DNA of 64,000 nucleotides from Archegozetes longisetosus (GCA_018873245.2 JAEMBT020000006.1:4001855-4065854), one strand, 5' to 3'; positions 48,023 through 61,792 are shown, counted from the stretch's first letter. A program made the numbers and translations. Notes: a model not told the origin generated them from the sequence alone.

Positions 48023-51000
48023 ATGGCTACTGAAGGCAACATAACGAGAGATGTTTATGTTTTCACGAATAGTTTGACTGATAATACTCTTAATATCACT
48101 GATAATCATTCGGTATATCCCTTTATTGTGGAGGAAGAATACTTTTTGAACAAGATTTCAGTGCAGATATTTCTCATAATTGTCTACACATTTGTGTTTT
48201 GCTGCTGTTTTATCGGTAAGTTTTGGATTTTGTTTACTGAATATTCTTTAAGAATAAAGTTTGAGACAAGAAAAGTGTGTCAAAGTGCTTTTCAATGAAA
48301 AAATATATACTTGAAGCCAGAAAAACTCAAAAGAAGTATAATCACATGAAAGTTAAAGAGAAGTTGAATGTTTTATTAATTCAGCTTAAAAGAAATAAAT
48401 TGAGTTTCTCATGCGTCAGAACGGAAACATTTGCTGAGAAAGTGACACTAATAATAAAACATCAGGAACAAACGTCGTAAATTTGAATTTTCTATAGAAT
48501 TAATCTTAGGTACTGTGATCTGCAATTGCTATTAATCAAACAGCGGAAATAACATTTTGTTTCAAAGCATAAAACTTTAGTTTATCGATTGTGTTGCATC
48601 ATTTTTTATTGTATTGGTCTAAAGCCAAATTTGCATGTCACAACAACAAATTTTCACTTATGATTATAGATTGCCTTTTGTGTACCCGACATTTAGTTAT
48701 ATTTTTGATTATGAGCAATTTTATCGGATCATAATATCAATCAAGTATTTTTGAGTCTAAGATTAAGTTTCAATTTTTAACGTAAAAGTTAAGCATTACG
48801 TAATTGACGAATGAGAGTATATCAATCAAGTTTTAAATGAAAAAGCCATGTATTGAAAATTTTTATTTCTTGCTTTTTTAGCCAACTTTAAAAGATTAGA
48901 TTTTCTTTTTGTTATATTAGATTCAGATTCGGTTATATGACAATTGGGAGGTCCATTGCTCTACTAAAATCTGAATCTTTAAATTTTAAGTTAAATAACT
49001 TCAAGTATCAAAAAGCGATTTATAGTCACTTTATCTAACTTCTTACATCTTAACTTCGCAAAATCTGGGTTTATATGTAAATAAGACAAAGTTTCTTAAT
49101 CTTGTTAAAAAATCTAAATCTTAAGACTTTATGTTCATCTAATCAATTAAAAGTATCTTCTCAATTCTTATTTAGTGTGCTGATAACAACGTCAATATTA
49201 TTGAATAAATTGATATTTTTGTTAGCATTATATACGAATAGCAGCTTATATGATTTTATTTACAAGTTAGTCGGATGCGAAGTTAGTTAGCTATTTATTT
49301 TGCTTAACTATTACAGAATTGTTTCAGGACTCGATGAAGATTAAAGATTTTATCACTTGAATAAACACTCGAAAAGTTTATCCATATTTGTTATCTATTA
49401 TTGGTCCTGTAGAAAAGCAGGTTAAATTTTACGTAATGTTAGCAAATAAGTAAATTAGTGTCAAAACTAAATATCTCGCTAAAAATTAAATAGCATAAAC
49501 TTTAAGGGGAGTTTTTATCAATAATCTCTTCCATTTCATAAATATTATGAAGGAGATTACTTTTTGAATACCGATACCAATCAGATCTGTATGATCTCAA
49601 AAGATTTCCACAAAAATAACTAACGTTTGGTTTTAGAAAAACTCCAGATTTTCTGAATCTTATAAAGATTATTTTTGTTGAAACTTTTTTTAACTATTAA
49701 TTAAGTTAAAATTTTGCTACTTTTCTTTAAATGAACTTACCAAAATGAAACTCAAATTTAAAAATAACTTATTATTGAGACTAGGATCAAATTTTTAAAA
49801 AATCTCAAACTTTTACTTTAATGAGTAAGCGAATATCCAGCATTGATCCTGTGCATGCGATCTACAAAAACCTGCCAGATAAGCAAAATAATATGATTAG
49901 AAGTTTTGAATAATTTTATTTTCTTTCAGGCAATTCATTAGTAATCGCAGTTTTGGCCTTAAATCGTGAAATACAGACTGCGACTAACTTTTTTCTCCTA
50001 AACTTAGCGATCGCCGACTTGTGCGTTGCTCTATTCTGTGTTTATCAGAATCTATCATTATACTTATCATCTGAATGGGCTCTTGGTGACTTGTTATGTC
50101 GAATGTATCACTTCGTTCACGCTCTCAGTTATACGGCATCTGTCTACATACTGGTCGTCATCTCTGTTGAACGATATTTAGCTGTTGTTCATCCACTTCT
50201 GGCCCGAAGAATGCTCACAATTAATAATTTAAAAATAACTATGGCTGCTGTATGGTTTATATCAGCTGTTTGGTGTGTTCCGCGATTCTTCATCTTTGGA
50301 ACTGTTACTCTGGATTTTAGTGAAGGTAATCATTTCCCCGGAGCTATTATAAAGAAAAAGTTATCGATACTTGAGAAAATTCCAAAAAAAGAAAATATTT
50401 ATCAATAGTTAAAGTTTTCGTAACCGAAAAAAGTTTGATACCAGAAATATTTAGTTTTCTTGAATAACAGGACAACTAAATACTACGAAACGGATCACTT
50501 TGCATGCTTTTTCAACAGAAAATTAACAGAGAACTTTTAAAGAAACTTGATACTTTAATGGAAGGACGGCATAAATAGCTAGTATTAAAGAACTCACTTA
50601 TGCCGCTTCATCAGCAAAATATTTAGTTCTTGAATCTAGTAAATGAAGTGAAAAAAGATTTTAATTGAAAATAAGTTAACTATAGACTTTTGAACTTCAG
50701 GTCTATCGTATAGAGATAGTTAGATATGGATCCACATTTTGAAGAAATGTGTTAACGAACAGACCTTTTATTGTGGATTAGAAATACTTTTTATACTGAA
50801 TTCAATATAGAAAGATTTTTAGCCCATACCAAAAGACCTATGGGTTAACACATTTCTTCAAAAAGTGGATTCATATGTTAGTCATGAACCAAAGCTGTAG
50901 AGTAAAATACTACGCTATGAATAGTATCTGATTCTAAATTTAAGGCTAGAAAAATCTCCCTAATGCTATTAAAATAAAAAATCTAAAATCTAATGACAAT

Positions 51001-54000
51001 TTATCATAAATTTTGCTATCAAACAAACATATCGTCTTCAAACAAAATAGAATTTTCTAATATATGACAAACATATGTTACAGTAAATCCACGTCCTCGA
51101 ATTATTATATATTAAATTAAAGCCTTTTATGACAAGAGTTCTCTTTTCTAAAATTAAAACAACTATCTATAACTATTTATGCAAAGACAAACTGAAAATT
51201 TTTAGTCAAGAGTAACCTGTTGGTGATATTTATAGGTCTTATTCGCCAAAGAGTCTGTTTACGTTGTATGACATTTCTGAAAAAATTCTGTTACAATAGT
51301 AAACCCGGTTCAGATTTTGTAATATTTTAAAGAATACTAGTTAGATATCCAAGTGATTGTATAACGAAATTTAGTTGTAGAGCATATTTTGACACTATTT
51401 CTAAAGGGGCGTGGCGAGAGGCGTTTTCAATGTGGCAGAAATAAAGATGGGTGAGGTTACTTTGAGAATTGATAATTGAAATAAAATATTTTGTTAATTA
51501 ATTTCGTTGTGGCTAAAAACTTTCAGTTTGTCCTGGTAGAATAATTGAACTAACATAAAGGGGACATCAGTTCTGAACATATTGTTTTGAAGTTAATTAT
51601 CTCCCAAAAGTGAATCATAACTTCATTACATAACTGGCAGGTTTTCGGAATTTCGTTCTTCAATTGGGAAGATCATTTTTTTTTTTTTTTATTCGATTAT
51701 CTCCGAAGTACGTTTCACATCTTTTTCAGTTAGCTATCAGTTGGTTGAATTGCCCAATCTAGTAAATTTTTTGTGTTAACCAAAGTGTTGGTAATGTCAC
51801 CCTGTTTGATAACCTAATTTTTAATTAATTTTTCGGTTAAATACTCGAAAACATTTTTATTGTAAGAAATTTTAAGTTTAGTCTTTCAGGAAAATTATTA
51901 TTGCTACCTAGTCATTAAAACTGTTAAAAATCTAAAAAGTATTCATATAGACTTTATTATAAACTGTCTGTTGTAATCAATAGAAATTCTGACGATAAAA
52001 ATGAACTTAGAGTTAGCTTCAAATTTAGTAACATTATCTAAAGAAAACGACTTAAGGATAAATCATTATTCAAATTCTTAACGAAAAATAGGAAAGTCAA
52101 ACAAGATGCGCAAAGTATGCTATTGAATATCTCAACAAGAACCTTAGCAAATTTGAAGAATATTTATTAAACTCTACTAAAAAGAAATTTGATCCTATGT
52201 GCAGGATGATTAGATCTCATGACTTTCTCGCTCCCGTATTTATTCCAGAACAGTCTTCCAAAATTATAGGGGGACTAGATAACGATTTTGGGAGTCTATC
52301 AAATCTTCATAAAATGCATATAGGGGGCCTAACGTCATACTTTCGAAAACTGGTCCGATTCTGGGATTGTCCTTTTCATTCCTTGACATCTGACCACTCT
52401 GTGTTTAAGCCATTTTTAATATTATGATATCCACGAGCTTATGCATTTTATTCCAGAGGAGATGAAAGCTAAGCTAGAAGAGAAATTTTATAATCATTCG
52501 TTTTCAATATTTGCAAGTTTGAGTAAATAAGCAAGATTTTGATTCAACCACTACTAAAAAAGTTGAAGTTTCCAAAATTTATAAATAAATTTTACAGTTC
52601 TATCAATTTTTAGGTAGTGAACGAATAATTTTTTCATGAGAAATAGAAATGGATTTTATATTGAAAAGTTAGTCAAAAGGTTTTTTTTAATGTGAATATC
52701 TATCAGATTATTAAAAATATTCTGGTTTCCTTATGAAGCGGAGAATCTATTTCTACTTTTAAACCTTGAGATTATTCATTTTTATCTACTCATACCATCA
52801 GGTTGATCAAATTATACTCCCACGATATACTTTACATTAGAGTCTTATTTTATATTAACAAACTTTCATCAAAATTAGAGAAAAGCATTGGAAAATCCCA
52901 CTCCTCGAATATTTTCGAAGCAATGACATGTTTTTTCTAAGGCATTCCTTGCGTATGCGATCTATTTTCCTTTTTACCTTTAATATGCGATCTACACACT
53001 ATGATCTACCTTTTGCATGCAATCTACAACAATGACTAATAACTTGAACATTTTTAACTCAATTCAAACACTCATTCAACTACTCATTACTTTATTCATT
53101 ACAATGTTAGCTAGCGAGTTATACACGATTATTTCAAGTGAAAAGTCTGTTTATGAGTTTTTAGCCTTAAAGCTTTTTAGAGCTTATTGATTAGTGAAAT
53201 TAACACTCTGCCATGCAAAAAGTGTGGCACTAAGACTCATCTCAAAACTCGTAAATACAAACTCAAAAACGGTTCTACTCGTGAGTACCCTTCTATAGAA
53301 AGTAAAATAGTTTGTCTTCAGTCATGTGACTCTCAACTCTCAATCGTTTAATAACATTTTAACTTCTTATCAAAGCTTACCCCCAACGATGCTCTATTAT
53401 ACTTTGATTGTAGATCACTAAAGTTTTTGTAGATCGCATACGCAAGGAATGCCTTATCTAAAGTTCATAGATTTGTAAGAGAAATCAAATCATAATTATT
53501 AGTTGCATTTGACATCAATTAAGTTGTATAACAAATCAAAATCGATTTAATTTTTTCCTAAGAAATCGTAAGATCTTATAAAATTCATTTATGATTCGCG
53601 TACAGAATAAAGATAAGTGTAGAGCTGGTCGAAAGCATTAGAGTTATATTAGATCTTATTTTTATTCTGGTCTTACAAAATATTCGAGTAGCTATTCATC
53701 AGAATGCCGCTCAATGTTTAGGCTATAGAAGGCTGTTATAGCTTACTTATTCTGAGACGCTCCTAACTGTCTGCCTAATATCAGATATAGTCATTACTTT
53801 TAAAGAAAGATAAGCCAAACTGAATATGTGGATAACAACAGAAAAAAGCTTATGCGCATCCTTCACTTGAAAAATTATTTTCGAAATCTCAAATTCAATG
53901 AAAATTAAAATAGTATGGGCTTATCTTTTCCGGACTGTGAATGTGTTTTTTTTATGGAATTAGGACAACTCAAATCATTGATTTTCTTAGAATTTTTTAT

Positions 54001-55238
54001 TTCAACTTGTTTTTCAGTAAACTTATCTTATGGGAAACGATTTAGAAATTGGTTTCAAATGCATTTTCCAGCTATTTTTCATAGCTATGAACCTTTTTTT
54101 TATGGGTGTTTGACATTTGCCGTGCATTCTATATATTGAAAGGTTTTGAATAAGAATTCTTTTATACTTCTAGTCAGTTTTTATATCTTAAGATGAATTA
54201 ATCTTTTCTCAAGTCAGGTGATGAGTTCACACCTAAAGCTGACGTCATTTTTGAGTATTTTTCTCAAAAATATAACATCAGAAGAATAAATATAATAATT
54301 TATAGATTTTTTTATACTTTTCACTCTATACTAAGAGAAAGCTTTTCGCCAAGTAACTCAGGCTTTTAAACCTAAGCTTATGTTCACAACTGTTTTTTCG
54401 CATGAAGATATTTTATTTGATTGAGTTTTCCTCCAGAATCAATCTATCTGAAATTCTTTGTCGAACTTTTCTCTTACAAAACAAAATTTTTACTTTTGAT
54501 TGTTTCTCATAATTCAATTTTCTAAAGAGTAAATTTTTCTCAAAAAAAATTCATTCAAATTATCCTTATCAAAATTTAATTCTGTTGGTCTTATTTTTTC
54601 TGATAATAGACAACAATGTGATAAGAGAGACATTGTGTGTATTGAAGCAAAGGCTATACGACCCAAAACTCTATGATGTTATATACATAACATTCTGTTT
54701 CGCTATACCACTGATGATAATAACAGTCCTATATCTTCGAGTATGCTATCACTTGTGGACATGTCCTCTACCAGGATATACACTAACAGTCAATCGAAAT
54801 ACTAATGGCAGTCATAGATCCGACAGCTTATCAAACGTTTCATCAGTCAAACTATTGCTTCAAAGAAGAAAAAAAGTTATCAAACTATTAATGACCATAG
54901 TTTTAGCCTTTGCTATCTTTAGTATTCCGTTTCATGCTAGAAAACTAGCTCAACACTACCTAAAGTCATATGATGTTTCCTCAGAGTACGCCTCAATGTT
55001 CACTATCTTCACAACACTATTTTTGTATATGAATTCTGGGGTCAATCCATTACTATATATGCTATTCTCGAAAAAATTGAGAAAATTGATGTTTGACGTC
55101 ATATTAAGATTGTTTAAAAAAAGTAATAGTTTTGTCAATCGTACTAATAATGTTAACAATTGTTATAATTTTAATATACCATCAAATGTTCTGACATCTA
55201 TCAATAGTTCAGTAACTAACAGAACACCATGCAATTAA
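48023..55238 (+). CDS. TrissinR: class A GPCR, trissin receptor-like
   Basis: Exons 48023-48215, 49930-50325 and 54610-55238 join in phase 1 at both introns (GTAAGT...TTTCAG; GTAATC...AATAG) to 405 residues. The extracellular N terminus has several sequons (GNIT, LNIT, DNHS). TM1 spans the first junction (FIGNSLVIAVLAL). Then come NREIQTATNFFLLNLAIADL (TM2), YQNLSLYLSSEWALGDLLC (C121 of the conserved disulfide), FVHALSYTASVYILVVIS-ERY (145-147, in place of DRY), C206 in loop 2, TM5 FCFAIPLMIITVLYL, a short loop 3 with RRKKVIKLL, TM6 FAIFSIPFHARKL, and NPLLY (342-346). The phrases around TM2-TM3, ERY and FHARK match Drosophila trissin receptor closely. The expected ligand is a trissin-like neuropeptide, acting at the plasma membrane of neurons or target cells. 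The last seven codons lie in an inverted repeat (55214-55671). Confidence 0.88.
48216..49929. other. intron 1 of the trissin-receptor-like gene
   Basis: 1714 bp, G|GTAAGT donor and TTTCTTTCAG acceptor. Open frames inside (48277-48480, 49102-49290) have no recognised domains and look like chance. Confidence 0.85.
50326..54609. other. intron 2 of the trissin-receptor-like gene
   Basis: 4284 bp. It contains a small inverted repeat (arms 50724-50758 and 50843-50876, GAAGAAATGTGTTAAC) and a 513-bp foldback-type element (separate entry), plus a T-run at about 51678-51691. No other exon found. Confidence 0.85.
52941..53453. mobile_element. 513-bp element with 23-bp inverted ends in GPCR intron 2
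   Basis: Perfect inverted ends GGCATTCCTTGCGTATGCG (and ATCT) at 52941 and ending 53453. Subterminal GATCTAC motifs repeat several times near both ends (for example TATGCGATCTAC, GTAGATCGCAT). No coding content; superfamily uncertain because the target duplication is unclear. Confidence 0.7.
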
Positions 55239-55671
55239 ACGTGATACCAAGTTTGATAAGATTTATAACAGTTAAGTACTTCAAAAATATATTATCACAT
55301 TTTGAATGTGAAAGTAAACACTTGACTAACCCCAAAGACAAATCATATAAAAATAAGTCAATCATTTACACTTATAACGATGTATACTTTTATTGTATTA
55401 AATCCTATGAAATAGTGATATAAATTGAACAATTAACATTGCACTTTGTTTGAGTCTTAATTGTTAAACACAATTTAATTAAATAAAAACATACGTTATT
55501 GTAAAAGAAAATGGTTGACTTATTTCGACATGTATGATTTATAAGTTTTTTGGGGTTAGTAAAGTGTTTATTTTCAGATTTAAAGTATGATAATAGACTT
55601 TTGAAACACTTAACTGTTATAGGTCTTATCAAGCTTAGTATTGCGTTCAATTGCATGGTGTTCTGTTAGTT
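55214..55671. repeat. inverted duplication covering the 3' end of the GPCR gene
   Basis: 55214 to about 55400 is the inverted copy of about 55484-55671, with sequence such as AACTAACAGAACACCATGCA in both arms. The left arm begins 22 bp before the stop codon, so it contains the codons for TNRTPCN, the stop and the 3' UTR. This is either a foldback element that supplied the gene's end or a local duplication by template switching. Confidence 0.8.
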
Positions 55672-56488
55672 TTTGTATAAAAAATTCAATGGTTCAGAAA
55701 AAATTTGAAAAATGTTTAAAACTTTAATTATCTGTAAGAAACTATTTTATGTCGATCAAATTAATTATTTTCTAATAAGAAGTTGTTCAAAATTTGTTTT
55801 TATGTAAATAAAATTGCTTTTACGTTGAATGTGACAATTGTGTAGTTTTTTAGAATTTATTTTGTAGTTTATGGTGATTGATCTTTACTTCTATTGCAAT
55901 AAGTGAGTAGTATTCAAACAACGACTATAGTTAATCGCTACTGAATGGCTTACGAGTCTCATTTACTGTGCGTGAAACAATTTTCCCAACAAGTTAATAT
56001 ATATATATGCTTTGGTCAATAGCACTTGAAGATAGCATTGAACGATTGTACTGTAGCTTCTAAAATATTGATAGTCATAATGATTATCGTTTTGATCAGT
56101 GACTCGAAAATCAATCATCACCTATCAGCTGAAATCAAAAGACAGTACTTTTGTTTGAATTCATATTAATTTATATTTTATTAAAGCTTATCCATTGATT
56201 AAACTGATTGGTAGTTAGTTTTTGGAGATTTAATCAATTTTGAATGAGTCTATGCTATAGAGATGTTGCTGTACAGTCGATTGCTTGCTATAAGTGTTCT
56301 GCACATAAATCTATCAATTTTTTCAGACAGTTGTTTCGAGCATAGTACAGTCGACAGATAAATGTAATACATCAATCCTAGATTAAACCCTGATGCGTTT
56401 AGGTATGAGGAGCGAAGCATAAATTGAAATAATAAGTTGGTTATTGCTAAACATAATGAGTACCCTAGTAAAAGTCAATTTAATATTA
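55672..56488. other. intergenic, nothing recognised
   Basis: Contains a short TA run at about 55999-56010; no gene. Confidence 0.4.
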
Positions 56489-56496
56489 GTAATAAC

Positions 56497-57110
56497 TAGG
56501 AGTGACAAAAATATGCTTTTGTTTTTCAGAAATATGTATGCAAATATGCCTTTAAAACTTGCAAAATAGGCACTTAAATATGCATTAGAAAGAACACAAA
56601 AGGACAATCGGATACAAAATATATTCAATTAATAAGATTAGAAATTATTCTTATTGCATTTAACTACAACGTACATCTTTAAGTTTTTACTTGTAAATTT
56701 TAGTTTATTTGTTCTTAATATATTTTTGTGCCCACTGAAGATTCTCTCAACATTACATTGAGTTACTGTTGCACACTTAAGATGCCCAGTATCATCAGCT
56801 TATAAGCTATTATCCAATAAAGATGAAAATGTGAATCCCAATCCCATCTTTTGTGGGAATGGAAGCAAAAATTTTGGGAATTCTCTATTATTCAACTCTT
56901 CCAGTGATAAATTCTTTCCGTTTAACAACTCAGAGATTATTTTAAGTGTTTTATATCCAAAGATTTTACCGAAAGCTTCGCAAAATTTTTGATAAACTGG
57001 TCGAGTTATTTAAAATATTTCATTTCATGCATTTATGTTTTCATTTTCCATAAACCCTTAAATATTCCTTTTTATGCAAATATGCATTTTACATATTTAT
57101 GCCACCCCTA
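56497..57110 (-). mobile_element. truncated hAT element with transposase C-terminal remnant
   Basis: Ends TAGGAGTGACAAAAATATGC and, reversed, TAGGGGTGGCATAAATATG; 8-bp duplication GTAATAAC / GTAATAAT (56489-56496, 57111-57118). The minus strand 57000-56640 reads YQKFCEAFGKIFGY, later QCNVERIFSGHKNILRTNKL and VKCNKNNF, the hAT dimerisation domain with one visible stop. Confidence 0.8.
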
Positions 57111-57118
57111 GTAATAAT

Positions 57119-58808
57119 AATTGGTTATAGAATGAGAATATGGTGAGATCTGTCAAATAATTTTAATGAAAATCTCAAATTGTGACTCAATTCAAGTGGT
57201 TTTAATATTGTATTTGGGAATTACTAGCGTTTTTAAAGGAACAACAAACTCTTTTCACAATAAAAACGTATCATTTCGACTATTAAAAAATTCTCTACTC
57301 ATGGTATTCCGTCAAATCTCTTCATTTACATGATTCAAGATTTATGATTGAAAAGTTCTAAGATGATTATTAATAATACACTTATGGACTAATCTTAATA
57401 TATGACAAATCTGAATGAGTCGTCTCGTCCTAAAGTTGTCTATATAGTTTTAATTGTGCATTGCAATTTTACTTCAAGTCAAAGAAGATATACTTAAGCT
57501 TTCTCTGAGTTCTAATTAGATTTGTAGCGCATAACTTTTAAACTTTTAGAACGGATATGAACAAAAAATAAGCAGTGCTTACAAATATTTAATTACTTTT
57601 GTAAAGTGTCATATAAAACTAAGAGTTTATAAGCATAAAAATGTGAATTTTTGTAAAACCTTTAAGTTTGTTAGATATTCTTTTTTAAATACTGTAAATT
57701 ATTTGCAAAACTATTTATTTTAGTAAGTTAAATTTTAGTGAAAACTTTCACCTATATCTGAGGAGAATATGTTTTGTAAAATCAGCTAAAAATAATTCGA
57801 TGCACAATGAAAATTATATACAGAGTTTATCAGCTCTTCTACATGAAGCATTGAGCATTGACTGCAAGAAGAGCCTCTTCTCTATTAGAAAATATGAAAA
57901 CGGCTTGACTATTAAGGCATTAGTATTTATATTGTATTTAACGCTTTAGTTATTCAAATTTACCAATTGAGTGTAACTTTTGAATTTGAGCCTTACGTTC
58001 GAGATTATGAATATAGAAGACTACTTTTGAATTGAAAGGCAATTCAGATTATTAATAGTTTAAAATTAATTCAACCTTTCATATAATCATCAAGCATCTA
58101 GCTTGACTTCAATACAGTATTATATGAATGAGAGTTTGCACTAATAATCATTTCTATAGTATTTAAATCCTGTATTATTATGGTAATATACTATCCTTTT
58201 ATCTTCTAAACTCAGATCAAGCAGTTAAAGCGTTTTATATTTTGATATTTTAATCAGATGTCAAATAAGTTACTCATCGATTCAAAATTTGATACTTTGG
58301 AACAAACTTTTAATAATCAATTCGAATGTAATAGAATTAGTGTTTAGAAATAGCAATTCGATACTTTATAACATGTGTTGAAAGTGTTGTCCGCTATTTT
58401 CTAAACAAAGTCTAACTCTTTTAATCATATTGTCTAACTTTTCGGTAAATTTATCCCTAACTTGTTCACAACAATAATCAGTTAATAAATATGTTTTATA
58501 AATAAAAACTCTCTCTTTTATTGTAAACACCATTTCGGACACTAAAAGTGTTTTTTAAACAAAACATAATGATTAAGAAATAATGTTTCCAAACATTTAT
58601 TTCAAACTTTATTCATAAGTGCATCTGATCGATGCGTAATTTTAAAGAAAAATTGTACTCAATATTTGAGTTTAGAAGATAAAACGACAGACTGTATTAT
58701 TTTTGTTTATATACTATTAAACTTACTAAGGGTTTATCTCTATATTATTTTACCATTAGTTAAGAGTTCAATAATTTACTGAAATCAAAACTTACACTTC
58801 CTAATGTA
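57119..58808. other. intergenic, one possible element end
   Basis: 57862-57895 (ACTGCAAGAAGAGCCTCTTC) has an inverted partner at about 59366-59400, which could make 57862-59400 a larger element. No coding sequence recognised between them apart from the MITE at 58809. Confidence 0.35.
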
Positions 58809-59231
58809 CACCCTGTTTCATAAAGATTTGCACACCGAGGTCATTATCTGAGTTTAATCTTTAAAAAATTCATATCGATGTATCACTTACACAATCAAAA
58901 TTACAAACTATGATTATTTTGAAATATAAATATCAGTATTCAATCAAAAATGGTAGAAATGCCGAACAATTACGAGTAGCAACTCGAGAATCATGAAATC
59001 AATTAGCAAATGATCGACAATTTTTATGACTAGCGGATTCAATGAGAAACCGCTATCGAGAAGTTATCAATAAAGAAGGCTATTATACGAGATATTGATT
59101 TTGTAATCATTTATTGATGGCATAATGACTCAATGTATTTTGTTTGAGGATTATTATCAAACTTCAAATAAAATCCCAGATTATGTTTGATCTCTATGAC
59201 CTCAGTGTGCAAATCTTTATGAAACAGGATG
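58809..59231. mobile_element. 423-bp MITE, Tc1/mariner-like
   Basis: Inverted ends of about 37 bp (CACCCTGTTTCATAAAGATT and, reversed, CATCCTGTTTCATAAAGATT) flanked by TA at 58807-58808 and 59232-59233. Internal sequence has many stops and may be a remnant of a Tc-type N-terminal region. Confidence 0.82.
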
Positions 59232-60179
59232 TACACATTTTGGTGTTTTAGTTGCAAACGTAAGGTTCAGATTAAGAAATATTCAATAGTCAATGAGGCT
59301 AAATGACTAAAACTTAATATTTAATATCAAGTTTTGGTTTGGGTTTTACCATAAATATTCTGATAGAGAAGGGGCACTTCTTGCAGTCACATTTTTTAGG
59401 ATTGATAAATATACAACATTTACCTGTCGGCTGTACACTGGCAGAAGTCATCTAAATATCGTGATGTAAGCAGAATCAAAGTATTGGACAAAAGAATTTT
59501 CTGTTCCTTTGTTTCTATACAATTAAAGTAAAGGACAATAAATCACATGAATATGAAAATAAAAATTAGGTCAAATTTTCGCTTAAAGGCCGAGTCCTAT
59601 TAGCTTAAACCTTTTAATAACTTAAGCTATTTTTAAAACCTCAGGATATGTTCTCTGTGAATAAATAATTAAGAAAAAATTATGCTTAATCTGGAGTTGT
59701 GATTTGTAATGGAAATCTTTCTAGTTAAATATTAATCGAATCTATGAGTACTAATGTACAGCTAGCAGATCAAATTAGAGGCTCGATATTGAGTATAAAA
59801 CTTTCTCCTAAATTAGTTTTTCTCTACTTATTTCAAATAATTTTTGTAATTAAACCAATAACTACTTAAAATGATGTCACTTATTATAAATTGATCTGAA
59901 ACTTAAAACCTGTCGACTCATATAATAATCACAAAACTATTAAAATTTTGCAAGATTTTGAGATGTTTTTATTTTTGTCTGTAGACTTGATAACAAAAGT
60001 CTAGTCTGAAGATACCAATTGGTTTTAATCAGGTTAATCAACAATCAAGTGATGGAAAAAACCAAAGCTTAAAATAAAAAAGAAAGAGTCTAACCACAAA
60101 GATTCTGATTTAAAAAGATGTTTACAAGGTGAATGATTTTTTAAAGTGTCAAAAAATACTAACCCTCCAGTTGTCTGGA

Positions 60180-60650
60180 AGGCACACAGAAAACTATCCG
60201 AAATATGAAAAAGTTTGAGAAGTTCGATGTTTTAATGGTTTACCTCGAAAAGGACACTCGCGCAAGACTAATAGATATCAAAACCTGAAAGTACCGAGCG
60301 AAATCACGAATTCATGAATTCACCAAAGAAATAAAGCACTTTATGTACTTTCAATGTCACTATACACTCAAAACCTCAATCTTAGGTAACAACCACAATC
60401 GATGCGTTGTCATGGGATCATTTTCATCGGACCATAATAAAGTGGAGACTAACAAGCTTATAAAATATTCAATATAGTAATCAAAGCAAACTATAAATCA
60501 AATTTAGCGAGAAATCGATGCTCATCACAAGGAGATTGGCATAGCAACTGCCTTTTCCTGCGGCTACCCCTGTTTATTAAGTTTTCGATTGAACATTACG
60601 AAATAATCTGTTCTTGCAGTGGAGCTATTGTTATGGGAATAGGATATTGT
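60180..60650 (+). pseudogene. weak Tc1-type transposase remnant
   Basis: In two frames the sequence reads TIRNMKKFEKFDV and NGLPRKGHSRKTNRYQN, resembling the end of the first helix-turn-helix and the GRPRK linker of Tc1 transposases. The remainder is too decayed to assign. Confidence 0.4.
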
Positions 60651-61792
60651 TTGAAGAATATTATCTCCAAATATGAATCTAGATATCATATCGTATGTGA
60701 ATACCAGAACTCGCATTTCTAATCATTTATAAATACCACCTAATATGAAGTTCAAGTGTCAAAACGGGAGGTAGTGTGACGCAAATACTATTTTGATTAG
60801 TCTTGTGAATGTTTTGAGTTATTTTTTTTTGTAAATTTGAGTAGCTTTACAACTTTTTGCTTACGAAAAGATTTGAGTGTTTGATATCAATAAGCTCGAA
60901 TGCATTGTCAAATTTGCTGTTGAGCAGATTACTTTGTTTTCAACATTTGACTAATGGATAAAAACTTGATTTTTCACATGTTAGAGCTATTAGTGAGGTG
61001 AATGTCTGATTTTTTGTTTAATAAATATTAAATGCTTATTCAAAGAAAAATTCTTCGACTTTTACTTATCAACTTCATTGAGATAGATAAGAATTTCAAA
61101 ACTTTCAGTAGTTATTCTCTTTTATTTAATTATAGTTTTTAAGAAAAATTGTAAAGCAAAAAATTATAATAGTTTTCCATTGATGTGTCTTCGAAGGATA
61201 TTTTTGTATTTTTCTTAAACAAGCTAAGAACAATATACTCTACAAAAATAAAAACGAATGAAAGCCTATTAATGAAGAAGCTATTTTAAGATTTGCAAGC
61301 ATTTAGGTGTACAAATTCATGCGAATCGAACACTGTATAGCTCGTTGTCGCGCACTACTAGCTTTAAAATTTTGTGCAAAATTTTAGCGATACCTTCTTG
61401 GTTTTTTGTAAATAGATATTTCTGATTAGTTTTCTTTATTTCATGTTTTTAAACTTAAATTTTCCAATCGTCAATAAAGCTTTTAGGAACTTGAATTATG
61501 AAACTCTTATGATACTGTATATGAACAAGCCTATAAAGTCTATTTTTTAGTTGGGAAAATTGACTGGAAAGTTGCATCTCTAATGAAATCTTGTTCAAAA
61601 TACTGATTTTTAATGTGACATTAGGATCAGCTCACACTAGAAAACTTATATTAGTTTCAATTCTCAAATGTCTTGACTTTTTTCAAGAATTTGGAACTTA
61701 GCTTAAATTTTATGCATGCTTCGTCTCAAAACTGGTGACATTAACTCTTTTTAAAGTTATCTACAAACATAACGATCATGGTTATAACTATA

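Noticed and set aside
48277-48480. 67-codon frame in intron 1 of the GPCR
   Set aside because: Intronic, Lys-rich, no domain; chance.
52197-52427. 76-codon frame in intron 2 of the GPCR
   Set aside because: No splice sites in phase and no resemblance to a receptor segment.
53915-54139. 74-codon hydrophobic frame in intron 2 of the GPCR, considered as a missing TM segment
   Set aside because: The three exons already give all seven helices and both conserved cysteines.
55405-55656. 83-codon minus-strand frame resembling the frame at 55229-55423
   Set aside because: Both are the arms of the inverted duplication at the GPCR 3' end; one arm is the gene's 3' UTR.
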